DNA from: JAGXLP01 sp042218715 | GTDB lineage: Bacteria; Bipolaricaulota; Bipolaricaulia; M55B111 | Length of the DNA stretch: 10,186 bases | Assembly: GCA_042218715.1 (NCBI GenBank) | Contig: JBDGQU010000021.1 | Location: 1-10,186, forward strand | Reading direction: 5' to 3' | Part shown: one piece after another, positions 7,110 through 10,186 of the stretch | Numbering within the stretch: position 1 is the stretch's first letter | Layout of the letters: every line of letters starts with the position of its first letter | The notes under the pieces: generated by a model | The model's input: the letters and a program-made list of their open reading frames with translations, nothing else | The model's database searches: none | What the model was told of the DNA's origin: nothing | Position numbers and translations under genes: made by a program

Positions 7110-7117
7110 TAATCGGT
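7094..7117. promoter_or_regulatory. 24-bp palindrome over the glmU -10 box, probable operator
   Basis: ACCGATTAA (7094-7102) and TTAATCGGT (7109-7117) are perfect 9-bp inverted arms around a 6-base centre TTATAT. The -10 box fills the centre. Because it lies at or upstream of the expected transcript start, it should act as DNA, as a repressor site, and not as an RNA hairpin. The right arm also runs into the GGTGA ribosome binding site at 7115-7119. Confidence 0.55.
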
Positions 7118-7125
7118 GAAACTAA

Positions 7126-8124
7126 ATGGACTGCGTTATTCTAGCGGCTGGAAAGGGGACACGTATGAATTCCTCCAAACCCAAGGTATTGCACGAACTT
7201 GGAGGAAAGCCGTTAATCAAACATTTACTGAAGTCTCTCGATCCCTTAGAATTATCTCATGTTATCGTGGTGGTCGGACACAAGGAGGAGTTGGTAAGGA
7301 ATGCCCTGTCGGACCGGGAGGTTGTTTTTGCGTCCCAGAAAGAACAAAAGGGTACAGCGCACGCGTTAGAACGGGCCAGGGGAAAAATCGAAAGTGACGA
7401 GTTCCTGGTAGTTCTTGGTGACCTTCCGTTAGTAAGAACTTCCTCTCTAAATAGTTTCATAAAATTTTGGTCTGAAACGAAAGCCAATTTGTCCTTTCTT
7501 ACAGTGAAGAGAGAAAACCCCACCGGTTACGGTAGGGTCAAGCGAGGCAAGAACGGGGACGTAGAAGAAATAATAGAAGATCAGGACGCTACGGAGGAAG
7601 AAAGAAAAATAAAGGAAATAAATACAGGAATATACCTAATGGCCAACCAGAAAGAGCTATGGCAGGAACTTCATTCTATAGATTCCGCAAACGCTCAGGG
7701 GCAATTTTATCTCACGGACCTAATAAAACGGTTTGCCTCAAGAAAAAACGGAGTTGCGGCATTTCAGGTCGAAAGACAAAAAGAGTTTCTGGGCATCAAT
7801 ACACGAAAAGATCTCGCGTTTGCTGAAAAGGAGCTCAATCGAAGAAAAATGAATTCTCTATTCGATTCCGGAGTAACGGTTATTGACCCGGAATCGACAA
7901 TAATCGAGACCGATGTAAAAATAGGCAAAGATACGGTAATTGAACCTTTTACAACCATAAAAGGAAACACGACAATCGGGCCTGAATCCCGGATAGGCCC
8001 CAATGTAGAAATAGTGGATGGTCGTATAGGAGCAGAAGTAAAGATAAGTCACGCAGTTGTGAAAGGTGCAACGGTCCAGGATAATAGGAAAGTCGAACCA
8101 TTTAGCTTTCTCGGATCAAATTGA
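7126..8124 (+). CDS. glmU: UDP-N-acetylglucosamine pyrophosphorylase, short GlmU lacking the acetyltransferase domain
   Basis: The N-terminal half of GlmU makes UDP-GlcNAc from GlcNAc-1-phosphate and UTP for peptidoglycan. Seen: LAAGKGTRM-x4-KPKVLHELGGKP at 6-29; GDLPL at 98-102 with the Mg-binding Asp99; PTGYGRV near 130; EINTGIY at 164-170; ANAQGQFYLTD at 188-198; and Asn225 in GINTR, the second metal ligand. A few left-handed beta-helix turns follow (about 250-325), and the protein then stops after VEPFSFLGSN, exactly where full GlmUs read xGPfahlRP and go on for about 120 more residues. At 332 residues against about 450-460, it lacks the whole C-terminal acetyltransferase site. Only 64 bases separate the stop from prs and hold no remnant, so this is a clean shortening and not a fresh frameshift. 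GlcN-1-P acetylation must come from another protein. GGTGA (7115-7119) precedes the ATG. Confidence 0.93.
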   Translation: MDCVILAAGKGTRMNSSKPKVLHELGGKPLIKHLLKSLDPLELSHVIVVVGHKEELVRNALSDREVVFASQKEQKGTAHALERARGKIESDEFLVVLGDLPLVRTSSLNSFIKFWSETKANLSFLTVKRENPTGYGRVKRGKNGDVEEIIEDQDATEEERKIKEINTGIYLMANQKELWQELHSIDSANAQGQFYLTDLIKRFASRKNGVAAFQVERQKEFLGINTRKDLAFAEKELNRRKMNSLFDSGVTVIDPESTIIETDVKIGKDTVIEPFTTIKGNTTIGPESRIGPNVEIVDGRIGAEVKISHAVVKGATVQDNRKVEPFSFLGSN

Positions 8125-8137
8125 AGGTTCAGTCCTG

Positions 8138-8143
8138 TATAAT
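8138..8143 (+). promoter_or_regulatory. Possible prs promoter (-10 box only)
   Basis: A consensus TATAAT lies 13 bases after the glmU stop and 45 bases before the prs start. The matching -35 position (around 8115-8120, ATCAAA) is poor, so this could be a weak or activator-dependent promoter, or chance. Confidence 0.35.
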
Positions 8144-8188
8144 TCCAAAATTCGGACGTAAAATACACAACAAATCGAGGAGATAACA

Positions 8189-9136
8189 TTGCAGGATCTT
8201 AAAATTATCGCGGGAAACTCAAACCCCGAATTAGCACAAGAAATAGTCTCCAACCTGGACAAAGAGCTCACGGAAGCCTCCGTAGACAGATTTCCGGACG
8301 GGGAAATCCATGTTCACGTACAGGAGACCGTAAGAGGGGCTAGCGTTTTCGTAGTACAGTCGGTTTCGCCGCCAATTAACGAGAACCTGGTCGAGTTATT
8401 ACTAATTATCGATGCGTTAAAAAGGGCCTCTGCAAAACAAATAGCCGCCGTTATTCCTTACTACGGTTATGCCCGGCAGGATAGAAAACAAACGGGCAGA
8501 GTACCGATTAGTGCAAAATTGGTAGCTAACATAATATCGACAGCGGGCGCGGACAGAATTCTAACAGTAGACCTGCATGCCGGCCAAATACAGGGGTTCT
8601 TCGACATCCCCGTCGATAACCTTAGGGGAGATCCGGTGCTGGCAAATTCTTTAAAAGACGTGACCCCTTCCGAAGAAGGAGTAGTAGTTAGTCCCGACGT
8701 AGGGGGCGCAAAAAGGGCGAGGAAAGTATCCCAAAGGCTAGACTTGCCCCTCGCTATAGTCGAGAAAAAGAGGGGTAGTAAAGGTCAAGGAGTACAGGTA
8801 CTGAATCTTATTGGTGATGTAGAATCTAAAAGATGCCTAATAGTGGACGATATAGTCAGTACGGGAGGAACTTTAACCGAAGTCGCGGAGGTACTGGAGA
8901 AAAGAGGAGCAAGCAACGTAGAAGCCATCTGTACTCATGGAATTTTCGCAGAAGACGCTCTGGATTCAATAGACCACTCCCCGATCAACTCCGTCACCGT
9001 AACAAATACAATTCTAAACGAAGAGGCCAAGAAGGCTGACTTTATAAATTATATCTCCGTGGGCGATTTGTTCGCCCGGACGATAAAGCGGATCTACGAG
9101 GAAAAGTCGGTGTCGACTTTGTTCCCCCATTCCTGA
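8189..9136 (+). CDS. prs: Ribose-phosphate pyrophosphokinase (PRPP synthetase)
   Basis: Prs transfers pyrophosphate from ATP to ribose-5-phosphate, giving PRPP for purine, pyrimidine, His, Trp and NAD synthesis in the cytosol. The 315 residues are full length for the class I enzyme. Seen: RFPDGEIHV at 34-42; the ATP-site segment PYYGYARQDRK at 90-100; VDLHAGQIQGFFDIPVDNL from 127 with the catalytic His130; the VSPDVGGAKRAR segment near 168; and the PRPP-binding loop VDDIVSTGGT at 219-228. The start is TTG at 8189 with GAGGAGA (8177-8183) before it. It lies 64 bases after glmU and 59 bases before rplY on the same strand, the classic Bacillota order. A candidate extra promoter lies in the gap before it. 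Confidence 0.98.
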   Translation: MQDLKIIAGNSNPELAQEIVSNLDKELTEASVDRFPDGEIHVHVQETVRGASVFVVQSVSPPINENLVELLLIIDALKRASAKQIAAVIPYYGYARQDRKQTGRVPISAKLVANIISTAGADRILTVDLHAGQIQGFFDIPVDNLRGDPVLANSLKDVTPSEEGVVVSPDVGGAKRARKVSQRLDLPLAIVEKKRGSKGQGVQVLNLIGDVESKRCLIVDDIVSTGGTLTEVAEVLEKRGASNVEAICTHGIFAEDALDSIDHSPINSVTVTNTILNEEAKKADFINYISVGDLFARTIKRIYEEKSVSTLFPHS

Positions 9137-9142
9137 TATAAT
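9113..9142 (+). promoter_or_regulatory. Candidate rplY promoter overlapping the end of prs
   Basis: An extended -10, TGA-TATAAT (9134-9142), uses the prs stop codon as its TGn element. A four-of-six -35, TCGACT (9113-9118), is 18 bases upstream of TATAAT. Transcription would start near 9149, so rplY could be made independently of glmU-prs. Confidence 0.5.
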
Positions 9143-9182
9143 TGTGTGAAGCAATAAGGATTTTGAAATAAGAAGACTAAAG

Positions 9183-9190
9183 AAAGGTGA
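9183..9190 (+). promoter_or_regulatory. Shine-Dalgarno site that decides the rplY start
   Basis: AAAGGTGA ends 5 bases before ATG 9196. In-frame GTG 9187 lies within this site and TTG 9193 is only 2 bases away, so ATG 9196 is the likely start; the product then begins MATLQVSKRES, as expected for L25. Confidence 0.7.
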
Positions 9191-9195
9191 TATTG

Positions 9196-9930
9196 ATGGC
9201 AACGCTTCAGGTAAGTAAAAGAGAATCAACGAAAAATCCGAATACCTTGCGGCGGGAGGGCAAGCTACCGGCAGTATTGTATGGACCGGAGAGAGATTCG
9301 GTAAGCTTGACGATAAATAAGAAAAAGATGAAAGATCTGCTAAATAAAATAACTAGAAGTACCAGGATTGAACTGGAAATTGACGGCGATCTTCACGAGG
9401 TATTCTTGAGAGATATTCAATACGACCATCTAACTGATGAACCTATTCACATTGATTTCTACGAAGTTCCGGATGACTATCCGGTAGAAATGGAGATCCC
9501 TGTAGTAACCGTTGGCACTCCGGAAGGAGTTAGCTCGGGCGGAATCATGGACCATTTGATGGAAACTATAACGGTCTACGGCAAGGCGACAGATATTCCT
9601 GAAATTCTCAGGTTGGATGTAGAAGAACTAGAAATAGGTGACTCGATTCACGTATCAGACCTCGATCTGGGTGAACTGGAAATCCTGACCCCGAAAGATA
9701 GAACGGTACTCTCGATCCTAGCTCCGAGAAAAGAAATTGAAATTGACCTTACAGAACCTACGATAGGAGAGGAACTGCTAGGGGAAGAAGAACTGGAAGG
9801 GGAAGAGGAACTCGAGGAAGAAGAACTGGAAGGGGAAGAGGAACTCGAGGAAGAAGAACTAGAAGGAGAGGTCTCTGAAGAAGAGGGAGAAAGTCCCGAA
9901 CCTGAGGAAGGGAGCGAAGAACCGAAATAG
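9196..9930 (+). CDS. rplY: Large ribosomal subunit protein bL25, CTC/TL5 type, with a long acidic tail
   Basis: This protein binds 5S rRNA in the central protuberance of the 50S subunit; CTC forms are general-stress proteins in Bacillus. The product has 244 residues. Seen: the N-terminal L25 domain (about 1-92) with LRREGKLPAVLYGP at 15-28 and HIDFYEV near 88, and the C-terminal TL5 beta domain (about 95-185). A tail of roughly 60 residues follows, made almost entirely of Glu with some Leu and Gly, containing an 11-residue repeat, EEELEGEEELE. CTC proteins often end in a short acidic stretch, but this one is unusually long and regular. It follows prs as in Bacillota, but pth, the usual next gene, is absent. 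No convincing terminator follows in 9931-10017. Confidence 0.95.
   Translation: MATLQVSKRESTKNPNTLRREGKLPAVLYGPERDSVSLTINKKKMKDLLNKITRSTRIELEIDGDLHEVFLRDIQYDHLTDEPIHIDFYEVPDDYPVEMEIPVVTVGTPEGVSSGGIMDHLMETITVYGKATDIPEILRLDVEELEIGDSIHVSDLDLGELEILTPKDRTVLSILAPRKEIEIDLTEPTIGEELLGEEELEGEEELEEEELEGEEELEEEELEGEVSEEEGESPEPEEGSEEPK
9784..9870 (+). repeat. 33-bp in-frame tandem repeat in the rplY tail
   Basis: Two identical 33-bp copies (9784-9816 and 9817-9849) are followed by a partial third (9850-9870) that matches in all but two bases, both third-codon positions. Each copy encodes EEELEGEEELE. Identity at synonymous sites points to recent duplication by slippage or unequal recombination, so tail length may vary between strains. 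Confidence 0.9.
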
Positions 9931-10017
9931 TTATTACGAAACGGATGGTTCTACCCTCTTATTAACTACGGCCAGCCGGTAATACACATAACTGGTAAAC
10001 TTAGTCAGAATTATTTT

Positions 10018-10047
10018 TTGAAATGGTGAATCTTATTTACATATAAT
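10018..10047 (+). promoter_or_regulatory. Strong promoter before the Clp-like gene
   Basis: TTGAAA (10018-10023, five of six) and consensus TATAAT (10042-10047) are 18 bases apart. Transcription would start near 10054, about 30 bases before the gene. I see no CtsR-type direct repeat or CIRCE element here. Confidence 0.7.
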
Positions 10048-10082
10048 TCTATTGATAAAGAGTTCTCTGGGAGGTGAGCTTG

Positions 10083-10186
10083 GTGAGTAACATGTACAAA
10101 AAATTTTCGAAGAAGTCGATGGAGATAATGGCTACGGCATACGACGAGGCGGAAAAGTTAAACGATAAGGCAGTCTCCCCGGAACA
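10083..10186 (+). CDS. N-terminus of a probable Clp-family (ClpC/ClpA-type) ATPase, cut by the window edge
   Basis: Only 34 codons are present. They read MSNMYKKFSKKSMEIM, then a helix AYDEAEKL and KAVSPE, which resembles the start of the Clp N-domain in ClpC/ClpA (a pattern like F-T-x-R-A-x-x-x-L-x-x-A-x-x-E-A-x-x-L ... V-x-x-E-H). Such proteins are AAA+ unfoldases that feed substrates to ClpP or refold aggregates. The Shine-Dalgarno GGGAGGTGA (10069-10077) suits GTG 10083; TTG 10080 is possible and ATG 10092 is further than ideal. A promoter lies just upstream. With so little sequence, a stand-alone Clp N-domain protein cannot be excluded. Confidence 0.68.
   Translation, partial: MSNMYKKFSKKSMEIMATAYDEAEKLNDKAVSPE

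Noticed and set aside
7116..7397. 93-codon plus-strand frame overlapping the start of glmU
   Set aside because: It overlaps the strongly conserved glmU frame and has no recognisable domain.
9965..9997. Possible rplY terminator hairpin
   Set aside because: Only about 5-6 weak pairs (CCGGT with ACTGG, including a G-U pair) and no T-run directly after.

Overview
The window looks like ordinary bacterial chromosome, most likely from a Bacillota (Firmicutes) lineage. The evidence is the order glmU-prs-rplY(ctc), which is typical of Bacillota, strong AGGAGG-type Shine-Dalgarno sites, sigma-A-like promoters, frequent TTG/GTG starts, and a SecA ending in a CxC-x8-CC zinc motif. Many proteins are rich in Asp and Glu: AcsA, the SecA C-terminal half, GcvH, and above all the L25 tail. 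This hints at a halophilic or haloalkaliphilic anaerobe of the Halanaerobiia/Natranaerobiia kind. That placement is inference and the genus cannot be fixed from this sequence. Base composition looks even, roughly mid-40s % G+C by eye, with no mobile element, tRNA, rRNA or CRISPR array seen.

Layout: (1) 133-2698, a two-gene operon for acetate use: AMP-forming acetyl-CoA synthetase (acsA) and a YaaH/SatP-family acetate transporter, closed by a strong intrinsic terminator at 2732-2767. (2) 2884-5499, secA, the preprotein translocase ATPase. (3) 5518-6478, a promoter driving a 31-residue hydrophobic peptide with a perfect ribosome binding site, followed by an unrecognised secreted or membrane-tethered 252-residue protein. 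A hairpin at 6534-6567 separates this from the convergent gcvH. (4) 6586-6969, gcvH on the minus strand, encoding the lipoyl carrier of the glycine cleavage system. (5) A 156-bp divergent control region, 6970-7125, carrying a gcvH promoter embedded in a 13-bp direct repeat and a glmU promoter whose -10 box sits in the centre of a 24-bp palindrome. (6) 7126-9930, glmU (lacking the acetyltransferase half), prs and rplY/ctc (with a repetitive acidic tail), with candidate extra promoters between the genes. (7) 10083 to the edge, the start of what looks like a Clp N-domain (ClpC/ClpA-type) ATPase with a strong promoter of its own.

Functional links: acsA and the transporter import and activate acetate. 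GlmU supplies UDP-GlcNAc for the envelope, Prs supplies PRPP for nucleotides, and L25/CTC binds 5S rRNA. Grouping these three is conserved in Bacillota.

No gene-free stretch exceeds 300 bases. The 132 bases before acsA hold no supportable gene; bases 1-50 could be the tail of an upstream gene but cannot be assigned. I found no defence system or other clearly new multi-gene system. The points most worth checking are the short GlmU, the 31-residue peptide, the two operator-like repeats at 7007-7117, and the L25 tail.
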